Source: Oscillospiraceae bacterium (GTDB lineage: Bacteria > Bacillota > Clostridia > Oscillospirales > Oscillospiraceae). Taken from it: a stretch of DNA of 64,000 nucleotides. Every line of letters starts with the position of its first letter. Position 1 is the first letter of the stretch. The notes below the pieces were generated by a model, which had not been told where the DNA came from, did not search any database, and saw nothing but the letters and a program-made list of their open reading frames with translations. Position numbers and translations under genes: made by a program. The stretch spans positions 1 through 64,000 of the forward strand of contig WRMH01000010.1 in the NCBI GenBank assembly GCA_009777235.1. Direction: 5' to 3'. Below, in pieces: positions 22,211 through 30,789 of this stretch.

Positions 22211-23495
22211 AGAGATATTAAAGAAATTTGCGACGCGAATCGTCTATATATTGTTTTCCCTTATGCTCTCGATTGCGCTGTGGATGTATGTGGAGATAAC
22301 GGAAAACGATATGCAAACACTCGAAATCAGCGATGTCCATATTGAGCTGCTCAATATGGAGCTGCTGCACGACAGGGATTTGCTGGTTTCGTCAATTTAC
22401 ACCGAAAATCTTTCGCTTACGTTTGAAGGTTCCCGCTCCAATATTTCCAGACTTGCGGTTGAAGGCGCGGTGACCGTTGAGGTAGACCTTGAAAATATCC
22501 GCCAAATGGGTTTTGCAAGCCCGATCTATAATGTTATACTGCCCTCGTCGGTAAATGCCAATGACGTATCTATTGTCGGAAGGTCGGCATCCCGTATTAC
22601 TTTGTATATAGACAGGATATTTTCAAAAAATATCGAGGTTCGGACAAATTATACGGGCGGTACGGCGAGCGATGATTTGATCGCTGATATTCCCGTTATA
22701 GACCCTCAATCTATCACGGTTCGCGGGCCTGAGGAAATCGTGCTGCGTATCAGTCATGCTTTTGTCCCCATAGTCAGGGAAAACTTATCATCCACATATC
22801 AGGCGGAGCTTCCTTTCGTTTTATACGATACCGACAATGAAATAATAGAACAATCTATACTTGACACCCTTGTCTTGTATCAAGACCAGATACATATCAC
22901 GATACCCATAGTGCAGGTAAAGACCATATTTCTTCATGTTGAGCTGCTTCACGGTATTACAACATCTGAAACAAACACCGAAACAGTAATATCTCCGGGA
23001 GAGATCACCGTTTCGGGAGACCCTGAACTCTTAAAAGACCTCAACATTATACATATCGGCAATATAGATATGCAAAGTTTTGGCACAACATCTCAGCCAA
23101 GGGAATTTCCGATAAGGATACCAAATTACATAACAAACTTGTCGGGAGAAACATTTGCCACCGCGCAGGTTCGCACGTCAGGGCTTGCCGCGACCGCGTT
23201 TAGCGTAACAAATATACAGCCAATCAATATACCCCCGGGATATAATATTGAATTTATTACGCAATCTATTGACGTGAGAGTGCGCGGTACGCAAAACGCG
23301 CTCAACATGATTACGCCGATGAACTTTAGCATTATAGCCGATTTTTCGGAAATAACGAGTACCGGATTTGCGTCCATAACGGTAAATCCCGCCATTGTCG
23401 GAACAAATGCCGAGATTGAGGTGGTCGCGCCACTGGCATCGAGCGAATATAGGGTAAATGCCAGAGTGTCTGAAGAGGAGAGCGAGAGCCCATGA
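22203..23495 (+). CDS. cdaR: YbbR-domain protein CdaR, regulator of CdaA
   Basis: 430 residues. One N-terminal membrane helix (about residues 13-28, IVYILFSLMLSIALWMYV) is followed by repeated extracellular YbbR beta-domains of about 80-90 residues, ending in a Glu/Ser-rich tail. CdaR binds the membrane cyclase and modulates cyclic di-AMP synthesis. Overlap with both neighbours shows tight coupling in the operon. Confidence 0.9.
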   Translation: MIKEILKKFATRIVYILFSLMLSIALWMYVEITENDMQTLEISDVHIELLNMELLHDRDLLVSSIYTENLSLTFEGSRSNISRLAVEGAVTVEVDLENIRQMGFASPIYNVILPSSVNANDVSIVGRSASRITLYIDRIFSKNIEVRTNYTGGTASDDLIADIPVIDPQSITVRGPEEIVLRISHAFVPIVRENLSSTYQAELPFVLYDTDNEIIEQSILDTLVLYQDQIHITIPIVQVKTIFLHVELLHGITTSETNTETVISPGEITVSGDPELLKDLNIIHIGNIDMQSFGTTSQPREFPIRIPNYITNLSGETFATAQVRTSGLAATAFSVTNIQPINIPPGYNIEFITQSIDVRVRGTQNALNMITPMNFSIIADFSEITSTGFASITVNPAIVGTNAEIEVVAPLASSEYRVNARVSEEESESP

Positions 23496-24370
23496 TAAAA
23501 AGCATGACAGGATTTGGCGCCGCCAAAGGCGCTTCGGGAAAGCTCGAGATTTCCGTCGAAATAAAAAGTGTAAACAACAGGCATTTTGATTGTTCAGTAA
23601 AGATACCGCGCATTTTCGCGCAAATAGAAGAACAGCTTAAAGCGGTTGCCGGAACGTATATTTCACGCGGAAAAGTTGATATATCCGTTTTTATTGATTC
23701 GTCAAATGCCGATGATATAGAGGTTCGCGCAAATCATTCGCTTGCGAAAGAATACATCATGGCGCTGCGTGAAATCGCGGCCGAAAATAATCTTAGCGGC
23801 GACATTCGCGTCGCAGACCTCATCCGTTATCCCGATATACTGCAAGTCGCGAAACGGGAGATAGACGCCGATGTCCTTGGCAATGATATTGGCGGCATAC
23901 TCGACAAAGCATTGCAAGGCTTTAACGAAATGCGATTGCGCGAGGGAGCAAAGCTAAAAGACGATATTTTGATTCGAATCGAACAAATAAGCAAATTGAT
24001 TGAGTTGGCCGAAGAAGTTTCTCCGCAGTCTGTTCAAACGTATAGAGAAAAGCTTGAGGCAAGAATGATGGAGATACTGCACTCATCAACAATAGATGAG
24101 TCGCGCATACTGACCGAAGTTGCAATATTTGCTGACCGCGTAGCGATAGATGAAGAAATCATCAGGCTAAAGAGCCATATCGCGCAGCTTGATGAGTTGT
24201 TGGCTCAAAGCGAGCCTGTTGGCAGAAAAATTGATTTTTTGCTGCAGGAAATCAACAGGGAAGTCAATACTATCGGTTCAAAGGGCAGTGACCCGGCTAT
24301 GTCAAAAATCGTTGTTGCTTTAAAATCAGAAATAGAGAAAATACGCGAGCAAGCTCAAAATATTGAGTAA
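23492..24370 (+). CDS. YicC/YloC-family endoribonuclease
   Basis: 292 residues, full length. The start MIKSMTGFGAAKG and the segment SVEIKSVNNRHFDCSVKIPR are family signatures; the C-terminal half has the conserved RKIDFLLQEINREVNTIGSK and the ending KSEIEKIREQAQNIE. Members are endoribonucleases acting in RNA turnover. In Firmicutes the gene typically precedes remA-gmk-rpoZ-priA, exactly as here. It overlaps cdaR by 4 bp. Confidence 0.95.
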   Translation: MIKSMTGFGAAKGASGKLEISVEIKSVNNRHFDCSVKIPRIFAQIEEQLKAVAGTYISRGKVDISVFIDSSNADDIEVRANHSLAKEYIMALREIAAENNLSGDIRVADLIRYPDILQVAKREIDADVLGNDIGGILDKALQGFNEMRLREGAKLKDDILIRIEQISKLIELAEEVSPQSVQTYREKLEARMMEILHSSTIDESRILTEVAIFADRVAIDEEIIRLKSHIAQLDELLAQSEPVGRKIDFLLQEINREVNTIGSKGSDPAMSKIVVALKSEIEKIREQAQNIE

Positions 24371-24388
24371 TCTTTGCGGGAGGATATA

Positions 24389-24646
24389 ATGAAGCTCATC
24401 AATATCGGTTTTGGAAATATGGTATCGGCAGAGAGGATTATAGCGATTGTCAGCCCTGAATCCGCGCCGATAAAGCGTATCGTTTCCGATGCCCGCGTGA
24501 GCGGGGAGCTGATTGACGCGACATTTGGACGCCGCACGCGCTCTGTTATCATAACCGATAACAACTGCCTGATACTCTCTGCGCTGCAGCCCGAAACCAT
24601 TGCATCACGAATCGGCCAGGATTCTAAGGTGACGCATGATGAATGA
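24389..24646 (+). CDS. remA: RemA-family DNA-binding regulator (DUF370)
   Basis: 85 residues from the ATG at 24389, which has GGGAGG 5 nt before it. Signature segments are [23 protein letters not shown], seen in two adjoining parts, and [22 protein letters not shown]. RemA activates biofilm matrix genes in Bacillus; in other Firmicutes its targets are open. It overlaps gmk by 11 bp. Confidence 0.93.
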   Translation: MKLINIGFGNMVSAERIIAIVSPESAPIKRIVSDARVSGELIDATFGRRTRSVIITDNNCLILSALQPETIASRIGQDSKVTHDE

Positions 24647-25199
24647 TAAAGGCAAGCTGGTAATTATATCCGCTCCGTCCGGCTGCGGCAAAGGCACCAT
24701 CATTGCGGAGATATTGCGTCTGCGCCCATCCTATATCTTTTCTGTGTCCGCCACTACCCGAACCCGGCGCATAGACGAAAAAGATGGCAGGGAATATCAT
24801 TTCATTTCCCGAGACAAGTTTGAAGAGATGATATCAAATGACGAGTTTTTTGAATGGGCGGAGTATGTCGGAGATTTTTACGGAACGCCAAAAAAACCGA
24901 TATACGATTTTGTAAACGGCGGCGCGACAGTTTTGCTTGATATAGAAGTGCAAGGCGCAAAGCAAGTCATATCCCGCGAGCCGAACGCGACATCTATCTT
25001 TATTATACCCCCGAGTATGCAGGAGCTTGAAAAACGCCTTCGCGGGCGCGGCACAGATTCGGAAGAAAAACTCGCGGCCCGTTTGGAGAGGGCAAAGGAA
25101 GAGCTTGAGGAAAAGTATAATTATGAGCATATCGTCGTAAACGACGTAATCTCCCGAACGACGGAAGAAATATTGCATATTATTGAACGAAAGGATTGA
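24636..25199 (+). CDS. gmk: Guanylate kinase
   Basis: 187 residues. The P-loop is [10 protein letters not shown], followed by the GMP-binding [17 protein letters not shown] and [10 protein letters not shown] motifs. It phosphorylates GMP to GDP. The usual neighbour rpoZ follows after 6 bp. Confidence 0.96.
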   Translation: MMNDKGKLVIISAPSGCGKGTIIAEILRLRPSYIFSVSATTRTRRIDEKDGREYHFISRDKFEEMISNDEFFEWAEYVGDFYGTPKKPIYDFVNGGATVLLDIEVQGAKQVISREPNATSIFIIPPSMQELEKRLRGRGTDSEEKLAARLERAKEELEEKYNYEHIVVNDVISRTTEEILHIIERKD

Positions 25200-25205
25200 A
25201 TCAAT

Positions 25206-25406
25206 ATGTTATACCCATCACTGGCCAGTTTACTAAAGCAAATCAACAGCCGTTACTTACTCGTCAATATCATTGCGCGGCGCGCACGTGATATTACATT
25301 AACCGATAAGGGGTTTGACGAGTACAGATGCGAAAAACCCGTATCAAGAGCTATTGATGAAATCGCCGCGGGCGAGCTCATGGTTACGCTGCCCGACGAT
25401 CTTTAA
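25206..25406 (+). CDS. rpoZ: RNA polymerase omega subunit
   Basis: 66 residues, typical of Firmicutes omega. The core LLVNIIARRARDIT and KPVSRAIDEIAAGEL segments are conserved. It assists assembly of the beta-prime subunit. It lies between gmk and priA, its usual place. Confidence 0.92.
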   Translation: MLYPSLASLLKQINSRYLLVNIIARRARDITLTDKGFDEYRCEKPVSRAIDEIAAGELMVTLPDDL

Positions 25407-25418
25407 GCCGCTTGCATA

Positions 25419-27428
25419 ATGAGCCAACTTGTTGCGAAAATTGCCGTTTCCGCGGCAACCTATCATATAGATAAGCCATACGATTATCTCATACCGGAGG
25501 CTTCTTCGCATTTGGCAATTGCCGGAATGAGGGTTATGGTTCCGTTTTCCAGATATGACAAGTTGGTCGAGGGCGTTATTTTATCCGTAACTTCAAACAG
25601 CAAATGCGGCAAGCTCAAGGTTATTGAATCGTTTGTTGACGAGCGGCCTTTAATTGACGAAGAGAACATAAAGCTCGCTTTGTGGATGAGCGACAGATTT
25701 TTTTGCACGGTATATGATGCCCTTCGCGCAATGCTGCCGGTCAAACTTAAAGCAAAAAAACATCCAAAATCCGGCGAAAAAACAACAAGCAAGCTCGCAA
25801 ATATGCCCGAAATGCGGCTAAGCGACGAGCAAAGCGCGGTTTTTGACGAAATTGTTAAGCTCTTTGAGCGCGGCTGTCCAAGCGCCGTTTTGCTCTACGG
25901 TATAACGGGCAGCGGCAAAACGCTGATTTATATAAAGCTCATCGAAGCGGTGCTGGCGCAAAATAAAACAGCAATAGTGCTGGTGCCCGAAATAGCGCTC
26001 ACCCCGCAGACTGTCAGGATATTTAAGTCTCATTTCGGCGGCTTTATCGCTGTTTTGCACAGCGCACTCCCATCTCGCGAAAGATATACGGAGTGGACGC
26101 GCATTAGCGGCGGTGAGGTAAAGGTTGTGATCGGAACACGCAGCGCGGTTTTTGCCCCGCTAAAAAATATCGGGCTCATTGTTATAGATGAGGAACAAGA
26201 GCATACCTATAAATCGGAGAGCAGCCCGCGCTATCATGCCAGAGAAGTTGCGAAATATAGAGTGACCCGCTCATCGGGGATGCTTCTGATGGCTTCCGCG
26301 ACACCGTCAATTGATAGCATGTATGCGGCAAAAACAGGAAAGTACAAGCTCTTCAGGCTTGACAGCAGGTTTAACGAAAAAGGATTGCCGTCTGTTATAG
26401 TCGTTGATATGAAAAACGAGCTAAGAGCCGGAAACGGAGGGGCAATCAGCTCCGTATTGCGCGAAGAGCTAAGAGCGAACATTCAGCGCGGCGAGCAAAG
26501 CATTTTATTTATAAATCGGCGCGGTGCCAGCCCGATTGTTACCTGCGGTGAATGCGGATACACCTATAGATGCAAAAAATGCAGCGTTTCAATGACATAT
26601 CACACTACGGGTATGCGGCTTCTCTGCCATTATTGCGGATATACGATACCTGTTGGCACGCTCTGCCCGAAGTGTTCCGGCAAGCTAATGTTCATAGGCT
26701 CGGGCACGCAAAAGGTAGAGCAGGAGTTGTCGGATTTGTTTCCGGATGTCGGTATAATCCGCATGGACGCCGATACGACGATGCGAAAAAACGCGCATAA
26801 CAAACTTTTGTCACAGTTTCGCGGCAATGAAGCTCATATTTTGCTCGGTACGCAAATGGTAACAAAAGGATTGGATTTTGAAAATGTAACGCTTGTGGGT
26901 GTACTCAGCGCCGATCAATCGCTTTATATGAGTGATTTTCGCGCAAATGAAAGAACATTTTCTCTCATAACGCAAGTCGTGGGCCGAAGCGGCAGAGGCA
27001 AGAAACCCGGCAGGGCAGTAATACAGACATTCACGCCGGAAAATAAAATCATTGAATATGCCTCAAAACAGGATTATGATATATTCTACGACAATGAAAT
27101 TGCGCTCAGACAAGCGCTTGGAAGCCCCCCTGTACGCGACTTGCTTGTCATTACCGTTACGGGAGCCGGAGAAGCCGCTGTCGCCGCCTCATCATCGGCT
27201 TTGAAAGTGCTCTTTCGTAAATATTTTGAAAAAGAAGCTAATGTTGATATTCTCGGACCGGCTCCCGCTCCGATGCCCAAAATCAATAATAAATATATTT
27301 ACAGGATTTTGTTAAATTGTGAGAACAGCAAACATATCAGGGCAATAGTAGCACACGGCGTCAAAGAATTTTCACGAGGCAAGAAGCCAAGTGGCGTAAC
27401 GGTATATGCCGACGTTGACATGTGCTGA
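25419..27428 (+). CDS. priA: Primosomal replication-restart helicase PriA (short form)
   Basis: 669 residues. The N-terminal 3'-DNA-end-binding domain (about 1-105) is present. The helicase shows Walker A GITGSGKT and Walker B IDEEQEHTYKSE. The zinc module has eight cysteines (CGECGYTYRCKKC ... CHYCG ... CPKC), and motif V/VI residues are in TKGLDFENVTLVG and QVVGRSGRG. PriA restarts stalled replication forks. Only about 30 residues link the first domain to the helicase, so the winged-helix domain of E. coli PriA appears to be missing; the total is shorter than in E. coli (732) or B. subtilis (805). Confidence 0.95.
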   Translation: MSQLVAKIAVSAATYHIDKPYDYLIPEASSHLAIAGMRVMVPFSRYDKLVEGVILSVTSNSKCGKLKVIESFVDERPLIDEENIKLALWMSDRFFCTVYDALRAMLPVKLKAKKHPKSGEKTTSKLANMPEMRLSDEQSAVFDEIVKLFERGCPSAVLLYGITGSGKTLIYIKLIEAVLAQNKTAIVLVPEIALTPQTVRIFKSHFGGFIAVLHSALPSRERYTEWTRISGGEVKVVIGTRSAVFAPLKNIGLIVIDEEQEHTYKSESSPRYHAREVAKYRVTRSSGMLLMASATPSIDSMYAAKTGKYKLFRLDSRFNEKGLPSVIVVDMKNELRAGNGGAISSVLREELRANIQRGEQSILFINRRGASPIVTCGECGYTYRCKKCSVSMTYHTTGMRLLCHYCGYTIPVGTLCPKCSGKLMFIGSGTQKVEQELSDLFPDVGIIRMDADTTMRKNAHNKLLSQFRGNEAHILLGTQMVTKGLDFENVTLVGVLSADQSLYMSDFRANERTFSLITQVVGRSGRGKKPGRAVIQTFTPENKIIEYASKQDYDIFYDNEIALRQALGSPPVRDLLVITVTGAGEAAVAASSSALKVLFRKYFEKEANVDILGPAPAPMPKINNKYIYRILLNCENSKHIRAIVAHGVKEFSRGKKPSGVTVYADVDMC

Positions 27429-27475
27429 GCGTATGAGTATTTATTTTGGTAAAAGCCGGAAAGGATAGTATTGAT

Positions 27476-28024
27476 ATGGCTATAAGAAATATTTTGAGCG
27501 ATGAGGACACAGCTCTTTATAAAACAAGCCGAAATGTGACCGATTTTGGTAGCAGGTTGCATACCCTTATTGATGATATGCGCGAGACCTTGCTTGACGC
27601 AAACGGGATAGGCTTGGCGGCGCCGCAGGTTGGTGTACTGCGTAGGGTTGCGCTTATAATTGATACGAGCCGTGAATCGGACGAGGATGCAAATACGCGG
27701 CCCGGCGATAATATTATTGAACTAATAAACCCGGTGTTTCTTCATCAGGAGGGCGAAGAGTCCTCGAGCGAGGGTTGCCTTAGCGTGCCGGGCGTTTATG
27801 GCATTGTAATGCGCCCGCAAGCCGTAAAAATCAAAGCGCAGGACAGGTATGGCAATGAGTATGAGCTTGACGCGGCAGGTCTGACGGCACGGGCTATATG
27901 TCATGAGATTGACCATTTGAACGGTGTGCTCTTTACCTCGGTGGCCGAGCGCATATTGACCGACGAAGAAGTCGAAGAGATGAGCAAGAGTGAACAACAA
28001 GAAGAGGAAGAGCATAGGATTTGA
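27476..28024 (+). CDS. def: Peptide deformylase
   Basis: 182 residues from the ATG at 27476 (GGAAAGGAT upstream); a GTG at 27446 is a weaker start. The three metal-enzyme motifs are intact: GIGLAAPQVG, EGCLSVPG and HEIDHLNG. It removes the formyl group from nascent proteins. An acidic tail (SKSEQQEEEEHR) ends the protein. Its stop overlaps the TTG start of fmt. Confidence 0.96.
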   Translation: MAIRNILSDEDTALYKTSRNVTDFGSRLHTLIDDMRETLLDANGIGLAAPQVGVLRRVALIIDTSRESDEDANTRPGDNIIELINPVFLHQEGEESSSEGCLSVPGVYGIVMRPQAVKIKAQDRYGNEYELDAAGLTARAICHEIDHLNGVLFTSVAERILTDEEVEEMSKSEQQEEEEHRI

Positions 28025-28920
28025 AAATAGTATTTATGGGTACGCCGGAGTTTGCCCGAGAGTCACTGCAATATCTATATGATGATAAATATGATATAGC
28101 CGCTGTTTTTACCGCTATTGATAAGCCGAGAAACAGGGGCATGAAGCCGTCCCCAACCCCTGTAAAAGAGCTTGCAGTAAAAAATAATACCCCGGTGTAT
28201 CATCCAATAGATTTGACTGCGGATAAAATAAAGAGCTTGGGCTGCGATTTGATTGTCGTTGTGGCATTTGGCGAAATGCTGCGTGAGGACATACTGCTTA
28301 CGCCGCCTTTGGGCTGCATAAATATACATGGCTCAATGCTCCCGAAATATCGCGGGGCGGCGCCCATCCAACACGCAATCTTAAATGGCGATACAATAAC
28401 CGGAGTCACAGCCCAGTATATGTCAAAAAAAATGGACGAAGGGGATATAATTCATATCGAGACAACGCCAATCGGTGATGACGAGACGTCAGAGGATTTG
28501 TTTTCCCGTCTGTCCCGTATTGGGGGAGAGCTTCTTATCAGGACTGTTTTTGACATTGAAAACGGCGCCGCGCCTCGTATTTCCCAGAACCACGCGGATG
28601 CGACCTATGCGCCCAAGCTAACAAAAGACATGGCCCCTATTGATTTTAACGCGAGTGCAAATGAGATAAAAAACAAGATACGCGCTTTTGTGCCTTGGCC
28701 TGTGGCTACGGCTCCAATCGGCGGCAGGATGGTAAAGGTATATTCGGCGGATATTGGCGAAAAAGCGGCGGGAGAATTGCCCGGCAAGGTTATAGGCGGC
28801 ACAGACCGGGGGATAGAGATAGCCTGTAAAGACGGCACGGTCATTATAACAAGACTTCAAGCTCCCGGCGGCAAAATTCTTTCGGCGGCGGATTACATGA
28901 GAGGTAACCCCTTAGTATGA
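28021..28920 (+). CDS. fmt: Methionyl-tRNA formyltransferase
   Basis: 299 residues from a TTG start (TTGA overlap with the def stop), which gives the family-typical MKIVFMGTPEFARE. The folate/active-site motifs INIHGSMLPKYRGAAPIQ and the Asp of MDEGDI are present, with a C-terminal OB-like domain. It formylates initiator Met-tRNA; def later removes the group. The next gene starts within its stop (ATGA). Confidence 0.96.
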   Translation: MKIVFMGTPEFARESLQYLYDDKYDIAAVFTAIDKPRNRGMKPSPTPVKELAVKNNTPVYHPIDLTADKIKSLGCDLIVVVAFGEMLREDILLTPPLGCINIHGSMLPKYRGAAPIQHAILNGDTITGVTAQYMSKKMDEGDIIHIETTPIGDDETSEDLFSRLSRIGGELLIRTVFDIENGAAPRISQNHADATYAPKLTKDMAPIDFNASANEIKNKIRAFVPWPVATAPIGGRMVKVYSADIGEKAAGELPGKVIGGTDRGIEIACKDGTVIITRLQAPGGKILSAADYMRGNPLV

Positions 28921-30020
28921 AAAAAGATGTAAAATCTATGCTGCCCGACGAGCTTGAAGAATATTTTTTAAAAATAGGGGAGAAGAGGTACAGGGCAAAG
29001 CAGGTTTTCTCATGGCTGCATAAGGGAGTCAAGTCGTTTGACGAAATGACAGACTTGCCTTTGGAGCTGCGCGAAAAGCTAAGCGAGTATCTTTATTTGT
29101 CTGTTCCAAAACTGTTAGATAAGCGCGTATCAAAAAAAGACGGCACCGTTAAATATCTCTGGCTGCCGGGCGGCGATAGCCTCAATATCGTCGGCGATGA
29201 TTCACAAACCGCTTTAGATAATGCGAATACTTTCACGGATGGCATTGAGAGCGTGCTCATGGATTACCATCATGGTATAACGATATGTGTTTCAACCCAA
29301 ATCGGCTGCAAAATGGGGTGCGCTTTTTGCGCATCCACTATTGGCGGATGGGTCAGAAATCTATCCGCGTCCGAAATGCTCGATCAAGTATTGTTTTCTT
29401 CCGCCGAGAGTCAAAAACGTATTTCAAATATCGTTCTTATGGGTATCGGAGAACCGCTTGATAATTTTGACAATGTTATGCGTTTTGTCGCTTTGGCCAC
29501 ACACCAAAAAGGTCTGAATATCGGTGCGCGCCATGTTACCCTCTCAACGTGCGGAGTGATAGAAAACATTGACAAAATGGCGGCTTGTGGTGTACAATTG
29601 ATGTTGGCCATATCGCTTCACGCTCCTGATGACGAGACAAGAAACAAACTTGTGCCGTATAACCGCGTCAGCGGAATTAAAGCGCTCGTTGAAGCCGCCA
29701 AAAGATATACCGAAAAGACCGGCAGACGGGTAACATATGAATATACAATGATTGACGGAGTCAATGATTCTCCCGAGCAGGCAATAGCACTCTCAAAACT
29801 GTTAAAAAATACGACGAGCCATCTCAATCTTATTTCCCTAAGCTCTGTGTCCGAGTGCGGGTTTGTCTCCAGTAAGAAAGAAAACTTTGAGCTGTTTGCG
29901 TATACGCTAAAAAAACATGGGGTAAATTTTTCTATAAGACGCAGTTTGGGCGCGGATATCGAGTCGTCATGCGGTCAACTCCGCAGAAAGAGCAAAAATG
30001 GATGCATGGGGCATAACTGA
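28917..30020 (+). CDS. rlmN: Dual-specificity rRNA/tRNA adenine-C2 methyltransferase RlmN
   Basis: 367 residues. The radical-SAM cluster motif CKMGCAFC is preceded by the helical RNA-binding part (KRYRAKQVFSWLHKG). The second catalytic cysteine is in SSCGQLRRKS near the end. It methylates A2503 of 23S rRNA and A37 of some tRNAs. It overlaps fmt by 4 bp and prpC by 23 bp. Confidence 0.97.
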   Translation: MKKDVKSMLPDELEEYFLKIGEKRYRAKQVFSWLHKGVKSFDEMTDLPLELREKLSEYLYLSVPKLLDKRVSKKDGTVKYLWLPGGDSLNIVGDDSQTALDNANTFTDGIESVLMDYHHGITICVSTQIGCKMGCAFCASTIGGWVRNLSASEMLDQVLFSSAESQKRISNIVLMGIGEPLDNFDNVMRFVALATHQKGLNIGARHVTLSTCGVIENIDKMAACGVQLMLAISLHAPDDETRNKLVPYNRVSGIKALVEAAKRYTEKTGRRVTYEYTMIDGVNDSPEQAIALSKLLKNTTSHLNLISLSSVSECGFVSSKKENFELFAYTLKKHGVNFSIRRSLGADIESSCGQLRRKSKNGCMGHN

Positions 30021-30732
30021 CAACGGTAAGGTCAGAAAAACAAATCAAGATGTGTTCAAAATACATCTCGACGAGCAAAAAGGCATTGCGATCGTGGTTG
30101 TTTGCGATGGCATGGGAGGCGCCGCGGCGGGAAATATCGCGAGCAAACTTGCCTGTGAAACATTTTTTGAGCATGTCAGAGATTATCTAAATGACGATGC
30201 ACAACTTGACGATATATCGGAAATTGCGGCAAACGCTTCAGCTTCCGCAAATACTGCCGTATTCAACAAAGGCATGAATAACGATGAATACTCGGGGATG
30301 GGCACAACCCTTACAGCATTGATTTCATCAAAAAACGGGGAAGCCGTCGCGAATATCGGAGACAGCCGCGCATATCACATTTCAGAAAGCGGGATTGCCC
30401 AGATAACAAAAGACCATTCCATTGTTGAGGAAATGATAGACAGGGGAGAGATAGAGCGCAGCGAGGCGCATCTTAACCCAAAAAAGAATCTCATCACAAG
30501 AGCAATCGGCGCGTCTCCCTATGAGCAGACCGATGTATTCACGCAAAACATTGACACAGGCGATTTAATTGTTTTGTGCACGGACGGACTTTCAAATCTT
30601 GTTATGGAAGATGAGATACTCTCTTTGCTAAAAAACTCTGCCGATCTGCGCTCCGGCTGCACCGCGCTGATTGATGAAGCACTCTCTCGCGGAGCCCCGG
30701 ACAATGTTACTGTTGCCGTATTTAGAAAATAA
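29998..30732 (+). CDS. prpC: PP2C-type serine/threonine phosphatase
   Basis: 244 residues, full length. Metal-binding motifs are VRKTNQD, VCDGMGG, GDSRAY and GAPDNVTV. It is the partner phosphatase of the PASTA kinase encoded next. The ATG lies inside the end of rlmN. Confidence 0.96.
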   Translation: MDAWGITDNGKVRKTNQDVFKIHLDEQKGIAIVVVCDGMGGAAAGNIASKLACETFFEHVRDYLNDDAQLDDISEIAANASASANTAVFNKGMNNDEYSGMGTTLTALISSKNGEAVANIGDSRAYHISESGIAQITKDHSIVEEMIDRGEIERSEAHLNPKKNLITRAIGASPYEQTDVFTQNIDTGDLIVLCTDGLSNLVMEDEILSLLKNSADLRSGCTALIDEALSRGAPDNVTVAVFRK

Positions 30733-30753
30733 CCGCGCCCGGCGGTGGTTTTT
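30731..30753 (+). terminator. Weak terminator-like hairpin between phosphatase and kinase
   Basis: ACCGC/GCGGT with a 5-nt loop, then GG and TTTTT. Short and imperfect; it may only attenuate transcription into the kinase gene. Confidence 0.4.
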
Positions 30754-30789
30754 ATATTATTTACATATCCAAAAAACAGGAGAAATTTG

